This document shows, one piece after another, positions 24,160 through 36,089 of a DNA stretch of 51,717 bases (position 1 is the stretch's first letter; each line of letters begins with the position of its first letter). This DNA comes from Gnetum montanum (taxonomy: Eukaryota; Streptophyta; Gnetopsida; Gnetales; Gnetaceae), in contig MNCI01010504.1 of assembly GCA_015680685.1 (NCBI GenBank), positions 1,012,502-1,064,218 on the forward strand, in the 5' to 3' direction. The notes under the pieces are model-generated. The model did not search any database. It was given only the letters and a program-made list of their open reading frames with translations, and had not been told where the DNA came from. Both the position numbers and the translations under genes were made by a program.

Positions 24160-25260
24160 AAGCATTTGAGAAAGGTTTCTTGTTTACTTTTTGGGACTTT
24201 TTGGGATAGGGGGAAGTTAGGCTAGGACTTTTTGGGATGGGGGGAGGGGGGAGGGAGGGTGTAGGCTCAGACTTTCTAGGCAGGCAGACTCTACACTGCT
24301 GAGAACATGGTTTTGGCACATGACACTAGTGGCCTCCATGGCATGAATGACGGTTTTTGCTAACACACATCAGCTAGCAGACGACGATGGTGCCAACAGG
24401 ATATTAGAAGAGGTTGAGTAGTAGGAAAATCAATAGAGGGTACATGTAGTAGGAAAATCAGTAGAGGGTACATGTGCAATAGGCACCATGTGTGATGCAC
24501 AGCAGTAGACAACAATGCATGAGGTTGTAGTTATAGCAATTTGGGGTCCAGTCACTCTACCTTATCTGTTAGGTGGCAAACGTAGACCCATTAGTAGACC
24601 CATCAAAAACAATGCCTTGATCGATGTAAATGTTGTGGTACATCACTCTCTTACTTCTGGCATGCAATCCATCAATAGTAAGTCATAATGCAGCGTGTGA
24701 CATCAGTGAGTGGTAGTAGTTCTGTAGAGGCATAGGTGGTAGGGTGCTTTTTCTTTTCTCAGTAGCAACCATAGCAAAATAGCCATGGTTGTTTCCTGCT
24801 ACGCATTGCATGTGGTGGTGCAGAGTAGGCAACATCAGCATCCCTCTCTTCCCCTCTCTTTCTTAGCCATAGGGATGCCTCTCCCTCCTACAATAGCTAT
24901 AGTGATGGCAACCACAAACCTATGGAGTGTGTGTGATTCAGTTTTCTATCTTCTTTATGCTTGCAGCGATGTGCATGGATGCTATAGGTAGAAACAATAG
25001 TAGTGTACATGGTTAGTGAAACACTGGGAGGTCTCTCTCTCTCGGTAGCACTAGAGAGGCAACACCTCCTAGTGGTAAACTCTCTTTCTCTCTCTCCCTC
25101 TTCACGTAGTGGTCATAGTCTTCTTCCTAGCAGTGGACACCATTGATAGCAATGGACTAGAAAAATCAATAGGACCAGGGAAATTTTATTTCTTTTAGTT
25201 ACTCATTGTATTCAAAATAATCATTTAATTTAAATTCCAAACTTTTTAGTTTAGTTTACC
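24160..25260. other. GC-richer island in gypsy protease-RT spacer
   Basis: No domain recognised. Composition shifts from the surrounding AT-rich gypsy to G-rich and CT-rich runs: a G-tract cluster at 24,234-24,259, a 28-bp direct repeat at 24,420-24,475 and ctctct runs at 25,033 and 25,082. It lies between the protease and RT of the flanking gypsy element, where contiguous coding is expected, so it is probably an insertion of unknown origin or an expanded spacer. Confidence 0.4.
24420..24475. repeat. 28-bp direct repeat, two units
   Basis: agtaggaaaatcaatagagg.. at 24,420-24,447 is repeated at 24,448-24,475 with one difference (caat to cagt). A short tandem duplication inside the GC-richer island. 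Confidence 0.9.
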
Positions 25261-25639
25261 ATTTTCAAAAGACCACATAGCTCTCTCTAGCTAAGACTAT
25301 TCTTGGGTATCTGTAGCCATATGGGAGGTGGCCTAGAAAATAGTCTCCTCAAATGAGTTGTCTTTCTCGATGTTGGTGCATCCAAATTTTATGCATCAAC
25401 AGTTGATTTTTTCAATGGAGGTAGTAGTAATTTTATTCAATATTTTTATGCACATTTTAAACTCTGTCTCTTTTTCAATAATCAGCTACTATGTACCTTC
25501 TTATTTTCTGGCTATTGCATATAGAAACTATTGCACACACACATCCTCTATACATTGATTACATGTTGTTTTAATTTCATGTTTTATGATCCAAATTTTT
25601 AGCACTCAATTACACCTATTATCACTGTATGCTATACAG

Positions 25640-26190
25640 GGAACTTAAAATCTCTATATAATTCTAGCTTCATCTTCCTTGGAAATCTCCATGAACAAGC
25701 CTCTGATCCCTAGCTTAGTGTCCATAGTGCTAAGTCATGCTCTTCCCATAATGATAGAAAATTCTCCCTTATTTTTCCCTATGTGTATGAAAACAAATCA
25801 ATAGGGTTGGACCAGCCACGTATGGTGCTAATAACATCTTCCACTTGGCCAAGTGAAAAATTGATTGACTAATCCACAAGCTCTAGTCAAATATTACTCT
25901 TCTTCAATGGAGGAAGATTTTAGGCTTTGTACATGTCTTACAAAATCTAAATGACCTTGAATTGAGAATCTAGTGGAGCTTTTCATGGTTTGTGGCCTAC
26001 TATTTTGAGATATACTAAGGAGCTTCTTAGATCTATTCTCTTCTTGGGAAGTACTCCTACATTGATCCAATGTGTATAGTTTGAATGATCAAGATAGTAG
26101 TCAAATTTAGATTCATAGAGTGTGGAAGCTTGATGTTTCCTTAAGGAGTGTGTGAATGGGGTTATAGGTGAAGTTCCCATCCTTTGAACC
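25640..26190 (-). pseudogene. Gypsy retropepsin-like protease region
   Basis: The minus-strand frame contains LGQVEDVISTIRGWSNPIDL followed by FSIIMGRA and STMDTKLGIRG, the typical second half of plant gypsy proteases (hydrophobic-GR motif). The active-site D[ST]G triplet is not evident, probably lost or in another frame; the upstream piece MGTSPITPFTHS at 26,180 precedes it. Several stops. The role would be to mature the polyprotein. Confidence 0.6.
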
Positions 26191-26639
26191 CTTTAGACTT
26201 GTTTTGAAAATGGGCATTTTCTAGATCTAGGTTCATTTACCAGCACATCCTCTTGTGTGTTGACTTACCTAGTAGCATTCTTTTGATATGGTTGTTTTGG
26301 TAGTTCTCCTAACATAACCAATGGAGGTACTAGTGGTAGGAAGTTGGATTGATGAACTAGCTATTGGTTGATGTACATATGAATTGGGATACATTAGTGA
26401 GCTAGTGGATCTATGATACTTTGGTGGATAATAATGAGAGAAGGTATGGACTGAAGCACTTCATAAAGAGATTGGACATTAAACATAATATCCTTAAGGA
26501 TCTAGTTGCCTATATGGATATTATTGTATTAGAAGTGGAATTTTCCATACCCATGGTTGTTACCACTATTACTGATATTACTCTTGTGGTTGAGGGTAGT
26601 CTTCCCTTGGATAATATGATAGTTGGTACAATTGTCAAA

Positions 26640-28700
26640 AGTTACCTTATGGATAAGATAATCTTATTGGCATTTGTTTCTTAACAAATTCTGGGTTAAG
26701 CACATATGCCCTAGACTCTTGAAAGTGATCCATAATAGGGAAACAACTCTTAGGATGTTTGTATTGGGATACTTTGCATTCAGCTTCCTCTTCTAAACTA
26801 GACTTTGTGAACTCCTTAATTACAACAACTTTTTTTTCTTTATGTTTGTAGTTCTTTCGTCCATTATCTCTTCTTTTCTTCCTTTCTTTTGTTCTAAACT
26901 TGTTTAGTCTTTCCTTTACAATTCTAAGTGCAGTAACAATTTGTTTATCCACTAAATCCAACATTTTCTCTACCTTTGTCACAATGTCACTGACTAATTT
27001 TTGGATGGCTATAGGATTCTTTTGAATGAAATCCTCTAACACTTCTTCTTCTTATCTTTTGCACATTCTCACATTCCTTTTTCTTATTGTGGTATCTTGA
27101 TTGTACTCTTCTACTAAATTTATTTTCTTTAATTTTTCTTCTTCTTTGGCCACTTGGTCTATTAGTTTTTGGATTTGATGGGATGTTATTTCTAATAATC
27201 TGGCTTGGGCATATACCCCAAGAGTTTCTCTTGTTTTGTTTCATAACCCATCAATAATGTGTTGTAGTTGCTCCCTTTGAGAAAAATTGTGGCCCAAGCA
27301 CATATGTAGTAATGAATAATATTTTCCCATTACCACATTAAGGGATTCATGTGTCCCTTGTTTCCATCCTTAAATTTGTTTTCTCAAATTGGACACTCTT
27401 GGATAGGTTTGATATTTATCACTGAAGAGCTCTAGCATGATACTTCATCTTTGGATCATTTCTAGTTCTAAAGATTTGGACTAGCTCTTTGCTTTATAAA
27501 AAAGTATTATTGGAAACAACTTTAATTTCTACCAATAATTTTCAATGTTTTGAATTGCATAAGCATTGTGAAATGCTTAGAGATGATGTTGTGGATCTAC
27601 ATTGTATCAACCTTCAAACATAAGAATGTTGTTCATATCTAGTTGCTTGATGAAAATACCCCTTATGTGTCTAGTAAGGATATACACTACTTCACTTATA
27701 TTAATCATATTATGAGTGGCCAATAGGGATTCTTCATGATGTTCAAGTTCATAGACTCTGTTGTAGTTATAACCCCTTCACTACTCATATTGCTCTTTTT
27801 CTATCATGCTTGATCTTGTTTCTTCTTTATTCATAATTATTTTTCTCTACATAAGCATACCCTCTTCGATGTACATGTCTCTTGTATTCTCCTCATATTT
27901 CCTTGTCATAATCTTCTGGTCTTCGTTTCCTCTTGTTGGATTCCACAAATGATCATGAGGAGGAAGATGAAGTAGTTGGAGAATGGTGTTGGCAGGTTCT
28001 CCTTTTGTTAGTTCATGATTCATTCCCCTTTAGTTCCATGAAAGATGTAGGCCTTTATCTCCACTTAAGTTTGGAGTTTTCCATATCTTGTCTAGGTGTT
28101 TTTGCAAGCACTAAATGCAATTGTATTTTGATAGGTTCCTCTAGATAGATGATCAATGTACATGAATAAGATTCATGAGTTTCATGAAGTTCTTCCATTA
28201 TGAATGTATCATCATTTACCTCTTCTAGGACAACTATGTGAAGCACTTTCTTTCCTTTGTTACACTTATGTTCTATCTTCATGGTAGTATCCCTTCTTAA
28301 TTATGCTTTAGTAGGTTGATATGACCTAGTCATGTGCTTAATGACATGATATCCTTCTTGTGTATGGCCAAGGTTCAACCTCATTTAAGATTACTTACAA
28401 CATTGCTGGTGCAAAACATTTAGGAGGCAAAACAACATTTTCTTGCAAATCTCTCACTTTAGTTGGTCATCCTGTTGAAAGATAAACATGAAATTAGGAT
28501 AGTATGGATCAATGTGAGCATATAAAATTCTGGTTTGCATGGACGCACTCTAATCTTCTTCATCATATCCTTTGTAATGACTCTTATGAGTTTCTTTAAT
28601 AGGTGGTGACTTTTCTTTAATTGTAGAATCCATACTATGTTTTTAATGTCCTTAAGTATGTGTGTGTGTTAAAAGAATTAATTTAAGTATGAAAGATAAA
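26640..28700 (-). pseudogene. Gypsy gag
   Basis: A start-proximal piece LQENVVLPPK (28,430) is followed by the region shared with G1 and G2 (27.2-27.5 kb) and a basic tail IVKERLNKFRTKERKKRR (26,900). A zinc-knuckle relic CKVSQYKHPKSC (26,770) fits C-x2-C-x3-H-x3-C with one Cys changed to Ser. The frame is broken several times; the longest open part is 131 codons (26,647-27,042). Gag would form the capsid and bind element RNA. Confidence 0.65.
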
Positions 28701-28889
28701 CCTTGTATTTCTTAATACAATGAACTCTATGAAATCAACTACTAAGCAAACATTGACACATCCTTAGAAATGACACCAGTGATAAGTGGTTGGGTATTTC
28801 AACACTTCACCATAAAAGTCACAAGCATTCATGTGTGACCAAATTGTAATTAGTGGATTGATAATGTACATATGCTAGTGGTTTCTCAA

Positions 28890-31310
28890 TCCATCTATGA
28901 TATGACATAGCTATTCTTTCTAAGAGAAGCCATGGTCTGGGTACTAGTGTAATAAGGAACAGAACTTACTAAATGCCTCATCAAGAGACTCATTAGCTCA
29001 TTGCTTCTATCCTTATATCTGCTTTCTTAGATTGGACACTCTAGAATAGATCTGGTACTTCACATTGAAGCACTTGATCATTGTTATATATCAATGAATG
29101 GAATCATGCTCTAACAAACTACACAAACTTTCTTCCTCTTTAAAGAACATTTGTGGGAATAGCTTCAACTTTTGTAATTTACTCTTAGTGTTTCACAATG
29201 CATAGACATTGTGAAAAGCTTGTAGGTAGTATTCGATATTTATGCTATAAGCTTTCTCAAATTTAGTGATATTATTCATATCTAGCCACTTTGTTCAAGT
29301 CTAGTTGGAATTCTTATTACCTCCTCAATTACGACCATGCGTCTTATTATTAAAATGGTTCATCATATTTATTTGGTATGTTAAAATCATTGTCACAATC
29401 ACAGTCTCTACCTCCTCAACCATGATGATATCTTTTTCTTTTCCTTCTATACCTCGTTTCCTACCTTGTGTATTAATCTCTATCTTTGAGCCTTTTAGGA
29501 TTCCTTGTAGAATTCTCATTAGCTTGTTTATCTAGGTATTTATTTAAGACTCTTCCCCTTTGACCATGATCATATTCATCAAAGCTTAACTGTAAGGAAG
29601 AAGAAGATGGTAAGCAAAGAGAATCATATTAACTTGGAATCTCTTTGTAACCCCTATGTAAGTTTGTCTTTAGTCTACTAGAGGTTCTAGGCCTTGAAAA
29701 CCTCCTTATTCTAGATCCTTGCACATCTCTTGTAGGATTGCTTGCTATTGTAGAATATAATCTTTTCTGCTTGAGGTCCCTAGTGTTGAGGGAAGGAGAA
29801 CATAAGGAATATTGATGGGAATGGAACCTCATATACTCATGGCCTATGTCTTCCTTTTCTAATTAAGATGTCACAAGTATAGCATTCTTCATCTTTTCAA
29901 ACTCATATCAGGTCTCCATATGATGGTCCACCCTACACTAAGCCTTCATTAGTTGCTAGAGTCTAGACATGTTCTCTTCAATACAATGGTCATTAATGAG
30001 ATAACCAAGTTTGGATGTCTGGAGTACAATGTAAAGCATGGATAAAGCTACTCTATCTAGTGGGAGCACAATATTTCCTTGCAAATGCATTCACCAAAAT
30101 TTTTCATCCTAATAAAATACAAAAGTAAATTGAGAAAGATAAGGTTCTTGATGGACATAAGAGACATTGACTTGTAATGATACACATCAATCATCATTTT
30201 TGTCATTGCCCCCTAAAAAATTTCTCGATTATAGTGGGTTGTTTGATTTATGAGAAGTAGACATGATTCTATTATTATGTGTAACTTAATTAGTATCAAA
30301 TGCATTAAAAATAAATTATTAAATATTTAACAATAATCATGTATACTACTAATTAACTAAAGTAAATTGCTATCATTATCCTTAGTAATGGTTGCACATG
30401 ATGAGCAACGAGTATGCCTAATGCTCCACCATACATTTTGTAAGTGTTGTAGTACATTGTATCATAATCTATGGATGAGGTAGAAATAGTGTTTAGTCTC
30501 ATCAAATGATCATAGATCATTGTCTTTTCAATCTTTTCACGTAGACTAAGAATGGGAAACATCACATTAGCGATATAGGGGGAGCACAATATTTTTTACA
30601 TACATGCTTCAAGAGATAATCCTTTTGTCTCAAATATAATGAACCCTATTAGAGTCAATACTCTTAGTGAAGGAACTTTTATTCTACTATGATAAGCTAT
30701 CAAATTAAGTAAAATGTTTATTTTGAAAGCATGATGATGAGGATATATATGAGGATGTATCCCATCTATAGATATATATAAACTAACATAAATGAACAAA
30801 TTATGCAGTTGAGTCTTGCTAGCCTATACTTGAGATTATTAATTACTTTGAAAGATAAGCAAACGCCAAGATAAGGCTACTTAAATTTAATAAGTGTTTA
30901 AAATAGAAGTAATAAAGACATACTTATTTTTAATAAATTAAATTTAAGTTTAAAATCAAAATATCATTTTAAGATAATAGATGCCATGAAATGAACTCCT
31001 ATAGTCAATGTAGAAGTGGTTTTTATTAGCAGCAAATATTTCCCATAAATGTTTCAAAATTAAATTACAATAAATAGATAATAACAAGTTATATCTATTC
31101 ACCATTACACTAAAGAATTACCACTAGATTGGGCTTGTTACCACGAAGGAGATATATATGCACGATAATGAAGTTGTAATCCTACCATAATAAAAGTAGA
31201 CCTTCTGCTTAATTTTTTAAAAATTTATCTTTTCAATTCGATATTTTAATATTTCTAAGAACAATTTACAAGATAGCACGCAACACAATTTGCAGGTTAT
31301 AAAATATAGA
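28890..31310 (-). mobile_element. Gypsy gag/leader remnant G2
   Basis: Collinear with G1 (10,640-13,420). In minus orientation: about 1.1 kb of non-coding, LTR/leader-like DNA (30,200-31,310), then gag to 28,890 with ARKYCAPTR.. near 30,080 and the conserved fragment ending in tagattggacac at 29,041. No pol follows; it abuts the start side of the gypsy gag at 28.7 kb. Its right edge lies about 60 bp from block X2. Confidence 0.6.
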
Positions 31311-31372
31311 AATAAACCCATCCCAGTACTGCTCCTGAATGAACATGGTTAAGTACGCAATTTGTATCTCAG

Positions 31373-31880
31373 TGACTGCCGACATGTCAATTTGACTGAT
31401 TTATTAAATTTCACCACATTTTCATATTTAAATTTCATATCCTACCCTGCCAAATTTCAATTTTCTCGTCATTCGATAGATTTTTGAGTTTTCTGTCACA
31501 GAGTTTCCAAATTTCTCGTCAATTGATGGACTTTTAAAAGTCTCCATTAAATTTCTGACGATTTTCTGGCTAGGATTTCGATGGCAGCGGCAACGACAAT
31601 ATGGACGTGCAGCAACAGTCATGGGGGGAGCGACGATCAGAGAATTTATGCATTCGAAATGTTGTGATTCTGGCGCATTTTTCTTGTTCTCTGCTTTTGC
31701 TAGCTTTGCTGTTCAGGCTGCTGCACCAGAAGAATATCTTTCTTGATTACATATTGACATGCATGTGCATTTATCCATTTCAACTGCATGCATTTATAAT
31801 TTCTGTCTTTGCAGGCATTGGATGAACTTTTAATAAAAAGATATATTTTCCTGCTTCTTGAGTTCTTCTTATTTTGCAAC
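31373..31880. repeat. Repeat block X2
   Basis: Second copy of the block at 1-490. It is longer in the middle (extra ttcttgattacatattgaca-type sequence around 31,740) and GC-richer around 31,580-31,720, where the plus-strand frame MDVQQQSWGERR.. runs into a hydrophobic stretch (HFSCSLLLLALLFRLL). That frame is only partly conserved in X1, so coding is doubtful. Confidence 0.7.
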
Positions 31881-31889
31881 CTCATCAAT

Positions 31890-32110
31890 AAATATATGAA
31901 TTTAATGAGCTCTCATTCTAATAACCCTCCTTAAACCTAAATCCAATGATTTTTTTGGTTTTGTTTTTAAGTCCATCTATGATATATATTGATTGTACAT
32001 TTTGAGGAAATCCATAATTTGGGCAAAAGAGAATAATACCTACCCAAGGTTACATCAAGGGATTCATGATTCCTTTGTCGCCTCCCTTGAATCTATTTCT
32101 TTAAATTGGA
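31890..32110 (-). pseudogene. Gypsy gag fragment next to Penelope copy 2
   Basis: Same fragment as 495-705, in the same place relative to X2 and the Penelope element. Its presence in both copies shows the X / gag / Penelope order predates the duplication. Confidence 0.6.
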
Positions 32111-32228
32111 CACATGATAATGCATCTAACAATAAGTTTTCTTTTCTTAGAAAATTGAAAAATAATAGTTTTAATTTTCTTTCTTTTATAGAAAACCTTT
32201 TTAATCTTGATGAACTAAAAAATCATGA

Positions 32229-32229
32229 N
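32229..32229. other. Single ambiguous base (n)
   Basis: The only non-ACGT character noticed. It coincides with the breakpoint of a deletion relative to Penelope copy 1, which suggests a collapsed assembly gap or a scaffold join rather than a simple miscall. Confidence 0.9.
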
Positions 32230-32427
32230 TAGAATTGCTTTTGAAGATTTTATTAATGTTATAGAAAAATTAGCTAAAATTTTTAATGATATAGTTCAAA
32301 ATATATTTTAAAATATTATGTGGAACTTTTGAAAAAATGTAGAATTTCTAAACATAATATACCTAAAATTGAATTTTCTTCTGCTTTAAAACTTAAAAAC
32401 AATAAAACTATTATTATTACTAGAGAA

Positions 32428-32444
32428 GATAAAGGTAATGCTAT
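32428..32444. repeat. Left target-site duplication of LINE copy 2
   Basis: gataaaggtaatgctat, repeated exactly at 37,486-37,502. It is followed directly by the T-run (A-tail on minus) of the LINE. The uninterrupted sequence is present once in Penelope copy 1 at about 6,164. Confidence 0.95.
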
Positions 32445-33059
32445 TTTTTTTTGAATAAAGGTCGAGCGAATTTTATATCAAAAAGGGAAGCGGTACATGG
32501 TACAGCTCGGGCCAGGGCTGCTGGCCCCACTCCAGGAAATTCCCGTCAAGGACACAAGGCCACCCAAAGGCGACCCACCACCCAAGAACCAGAAACCAAA
32601 CCGAAGTCAAGAAAATCACACCCCGGGCGCCCAGTCTACCCGCGCCGGCACCGGCCGGGAGACATGGACGGGTCTTTAGTTATTGTCCCTACTGGGCTGT
32701 CCCTATTCGTCAATGATCTGGGCTATTCCAGTCCTGCGATTGCTGGGGGCTCTCTGAACCCAAGCCTGCATTGGGAGGTCCGGGCTTTGTTCTCCGGTAA
32801 AGTTAGAGATGTCATCATTGCGTTCCTGCCTCTCCTCCTCGTGGATCTGTCCGCCGTGGGGTGTGGTTCCGCAGTGGAAGGTGACCCCCTGTACTCCGGC
32901 TGCTTACGCCGGGGAGGTTCTGAGGTGGCGGGAGGAGCCAGAGCGGAGACAATTTCATTCCAAAGCTGCCTAATTCCAAAGCTGCCTAAGTTTGCTTGCA
33001 AGGATGCTCACCAGGGGGAGTGATTTACCTTTGAAAATATAATCATTTCTGGCCCTCCA

Positions 33060-36000
33060 CAGGACCCAGAGCACCGCCAGCGTAGCCGAGTTGCCCAGGG
33101 AGCAGAGCCCCGCAGTTCTCCATAACTGCGTGGTTACCGGACACTCAAGAACAAAGTGCTGCTGCGTTTCAGCCTGCTATTTACACATAGGGCACAGAGT
33201 ATTGATGGCCATGCCTCGGGCCTGCAGAGCAGCGGAGGGCCTGGTGGAGGATCAGCCACCAAAAGGCTTTGATTTTTTCTGGGAGGATGCCCTTCCAAAG
33301 ACGCTTCCACCGTGCGTCAGCAGGGAAAAGTTCCTGCAGGAGTTGACAGGGGTGTAGGTGAATCTCCTCCATGCTGTCCATCGCCCCAGCCTGAGCGCAA
33401 AGCTGCCTCCAAATGAGGGAGTTAGAATTGGCCGCTGTCCAGGGGCTGTATTTTCCCCTCAGGATTTGCACCCAGAGGGAGGGGTCCTCGCTGTCTGTGG
33501 CCAGGCGCTGGAGGAGCCTATGAAGCCCCAGGGCCACCTCCAAAGAGAAGGGGAGGAGACCAACCCCCCCGGCGTACCGAGGCCATGTGATTTTTGACCA
33601 AGCCAGAAGATGCATCTTTTTTTCCCCCTTGCCGCCAAACCAAACGAAATTTCTAAGGATCTGGTCGATCCTGGCAGTGACGCCAAGGGGCGGGGAGGCC
33701 ATCGAGGTAGCAAACCTCACCATGGCCCCCAATACCAAGGACGCCAGCACCATCTTCCCCTTTCAGGACAGAAAATTATTTGTCCAGTGGGCTGCGCGTT
33801 TCTGGATCCTTGCAATGAGCGCCTACCAGGTTCGCTACCTGTGCCAGTTGTGAATGGGAATGCCCAGGAACTTTTCATCCACCTTCCCAGGGAGAATCCC
33901 CAGGATTTGGACGATTTTTCTGTGCACAACGCGATGAGTGTCTGTGAAAAATAAGGCTGATTTCCCGGGGTTGGGCACTAGGCCCACTTCCTGGTGTAGC
34001 CGGTCCAGTACCTTCAGGATTGCCCTGGCCTGCGAAACTGCTGCCCTGGTGTAGATCATGGTATCATCCGCGAAGTGGGCTGAGAGACAGTGAATGCCGT
34101 GCACGTTCAACCCCTATACTCCTTCCTCTATGCAGTAAGTTTGCAGGAGGTCCATCAGCATCAGGAAGAGGAGCGGGGACAGTGGGTCTCCTTGGCGCAG
34201 CCTACGGCCGGTCCCATGGAAACCCCACAACTGCCCATCAATATCCAACGAAAACTGTCCTCCACACTGGATCTGTAGGCAGAGGTCGGCGAAGGACGGG
34301 TTGAACCCTTTGGTGAGAAAAATAGACTTTAAGGCGGCCCAACTAACAGAATCGTAGGCCTTGGTGATGTCCAGTCTGATGAACAGGCCCGGAAGCTTGC
34401 CAGTCCGGAGGGAGTGCTGGATCTCCTAGAGTGGCAGAACCTGGTCCTGCAGGTGACGCCCCTTCATGAACGCGGCCTGGTGCTTCCCCATGAGCCGTGT
34501 CATGAGCGGCTGCAGCCTGGCCACGAGAAGGCGAGAGAATAACCGTAGCAGGGAGTTACAGACCCCAATGGGTTGGAAATGACCGGGGGAGGTGGGATGC
34601 TCTGTCTTCGGGAGCAGAACCACACGCGAGCAATTAATCTCATTACGGACCTGCCTCCATGCCAACATTTTATTGAACGCGTCCAGCAGGTTCTGCCCGA
34701 GGACGTCCTCGAAATGTGTAAAAAATTCAATGGGCCAGCCGTCTGGCCCAGGCGCCTTGTTGGCAGGCATTTTCTGCAACACCTCGCGTAGTTCCTAGCA
34801 CGTGAAAGGATTTAGGAGCTGGAAATTATCTGCCTGATTTAATACTCTGCCCACAGGCACCAAAACAGGCTCCGTTGGCTGCCAATCCCACACCTGCCGC
34901 CAGTACTGCAGGAGGCCGCCGTTGCGCAGTGTGATTCGCGCTGCAGGAGGCGCTGAATCGGTTCATTCCTGGAGCCGCGGTGCACGTTCGCGGCCAAAAA
35001 GAAAAATTCTGTTTGCCGGTCTCCAACCCGCAACCACTGCACACGAGCCCGCTGTCGCCAGTACTCCTCCTCCTCGTGGTGCAAGAGTTGCAGCTTGGCC
35101 TGCATGGCGAGCTCCTCCCCAGTTAGGTCGGCGCCACTCCCTTGCTATTCCTGCAGCAATTAAATATTCTGCAGTTTGGCCTATAACTGGTGGCGACGCG
35201 TTCAGAACGGAAATTTGTCCATTGGGCTAAGGTTTTTTAATTTCTGTTTTAGCGTCCTCAGCCCATTTTTGAGAAAATCGCGCGGGTCCACCAAGGCGCT
35301 GTACTGCTGCTAGATGTCCTGCACCATTTGCCTGAGCCACGGCGCGCAAATCCAGGGGTGCTCGAAGTAAAAAATACGTTGTTTTTGGAACACTCCCCGC
35401 TCCATTTGGCAGAAGATGGGCCTGTGATCGGAGGCCATGCGGGCACCACCGTACACCTGCAAATCCCAATCATTCAGCAATTTTTTGCTGGCCCAAACGC
35501 GGTCAATGCGGGACTGAACCCTTGCAGCGCCCTGCCTGTGATTGGTCCAGGTGTACGCGCAGCCGGAGATTTCCAAGTCAGTCAGGTTGTACTGCTACAG
35601 CAGGGCGTGCATCTCGGTTGCCCCTGGGGGCTCTGCCAAATTTTCCCCAGTCTTTTCCCAGGCAAAGAGTCGTTGGTTGAAGTCCCCAATCAATAGCTAG
35701 CTGGTCTGCTGAGGAACAAGTGCCGCGACCCGAGAAAGCTCCTAAAAACGCGCCTGCCAGCCTTGGGCGCCGTAAACATTGGTAATCCACACATCCTGTC
35801 CGGGTAGATGCACCGTAATGCTCCAGTCCGACGTGTCCAGGACATACGAGTCAGCCTTAGTCAGGATCACGAGGCCGCCTGCGCGTCCCCTGCTGGGTGC
35901 CAGGTGGCTGTGCCACCCCGGCCACTGGAGGGTCTGAGTCCCGGTCTCCATCTGTTGCAATTTCATCTCTTGCAGGCATACAATGTCACATTTCTCGTCA

Positions 36001-36074
36001 TGTACCAAATAGTGCAGGGTATGTCGCTTGTAAGGGGTACCTTGGCCCTTGCAGTTCCATGAAAGGACCTTCAT
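33060..36074 (-). pseudogene. LINE copy 2 ORF2: AP endonuclease, reverse transcriptase, zf-RVT
   Basis: Starts at 36,074 with MKVLSWNCKGQGTPYK. The endonuclease includes CLQEMKL (catalytic Glu), ITNVYGAQ and a C-terminal SRIDRVWAS..SDHRPI (35,400). The linker LHHEEEEYWRQRARVQW (35,070) leads to RT: NKAPGPDG (34,760), KGRHLQDQV, LDITKAYDSVSW (34,360), QGDPLSPLLF (34,190), HFADDTMIY (34,060). Then KFLGIPIHNWH, a zf-RVT-like domain (WKGILPEKIKAFWWLILHQ, 33,270). Disabling changes are few: a stop near 34,425 just before LDITKAY, one near 34,120 (EEGV*GL), and frame breaks at 35,230-35,310, 34,830 and 33,760-33,830. Catalytic residues look intact. Confidence 0.9.
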
Positions 36075-36089
36075 GGAGATAGGGAACGT

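Larger units (their letters stand above)
21592..28700 (-). mobile_element. Ty3/gypsy element, minus strand, degenerate
   Basis: Domain order from right to left is gag (26.6-28.7 kb), protease (25.6-26.2 kb), RT and RNase H (22.3-23.7 kb) and integrase (21.6-22.2 kb), the Ty3/gypsy order. The phrasing of RT and RNase H (KCGKWRICINF, LGYIGYYKRF) suggests the non-chromodomain plant clade (Tat/Athila-like), a tentative placement. Integrase is cut at 21,592 and a GC-richer island interrupts the protease-RT spacer. LTRs were not delimited. Confidence 0.85.
32112..32444 (+). pseudogene. Penelope-like element copy 2, N-terminal segment
   Basis: NNKFSFLRKLKNNSFNFLSF continues without the LINE found in copy 1 at this site, then breaks at an ambiguous base (n, 32,229). 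Relative to copy 1 about 155 bp (5809-5965) is missing exactly there. Downstream it resumes with FEDFINVIEKLAKIF and runs to REDKGNAI, where LINE copy 2 is inserted. Stops near 32,310. Confidence 0.8.

Noticed and set aside
30745-30785. TATA-rich runs (gatatatatga, tatagatatatataaac) as a promoter
   Set aside because: The stretch is generally AT-rich and the run is not conserved in phase with G1 at 12,440, so no start site is claimed.
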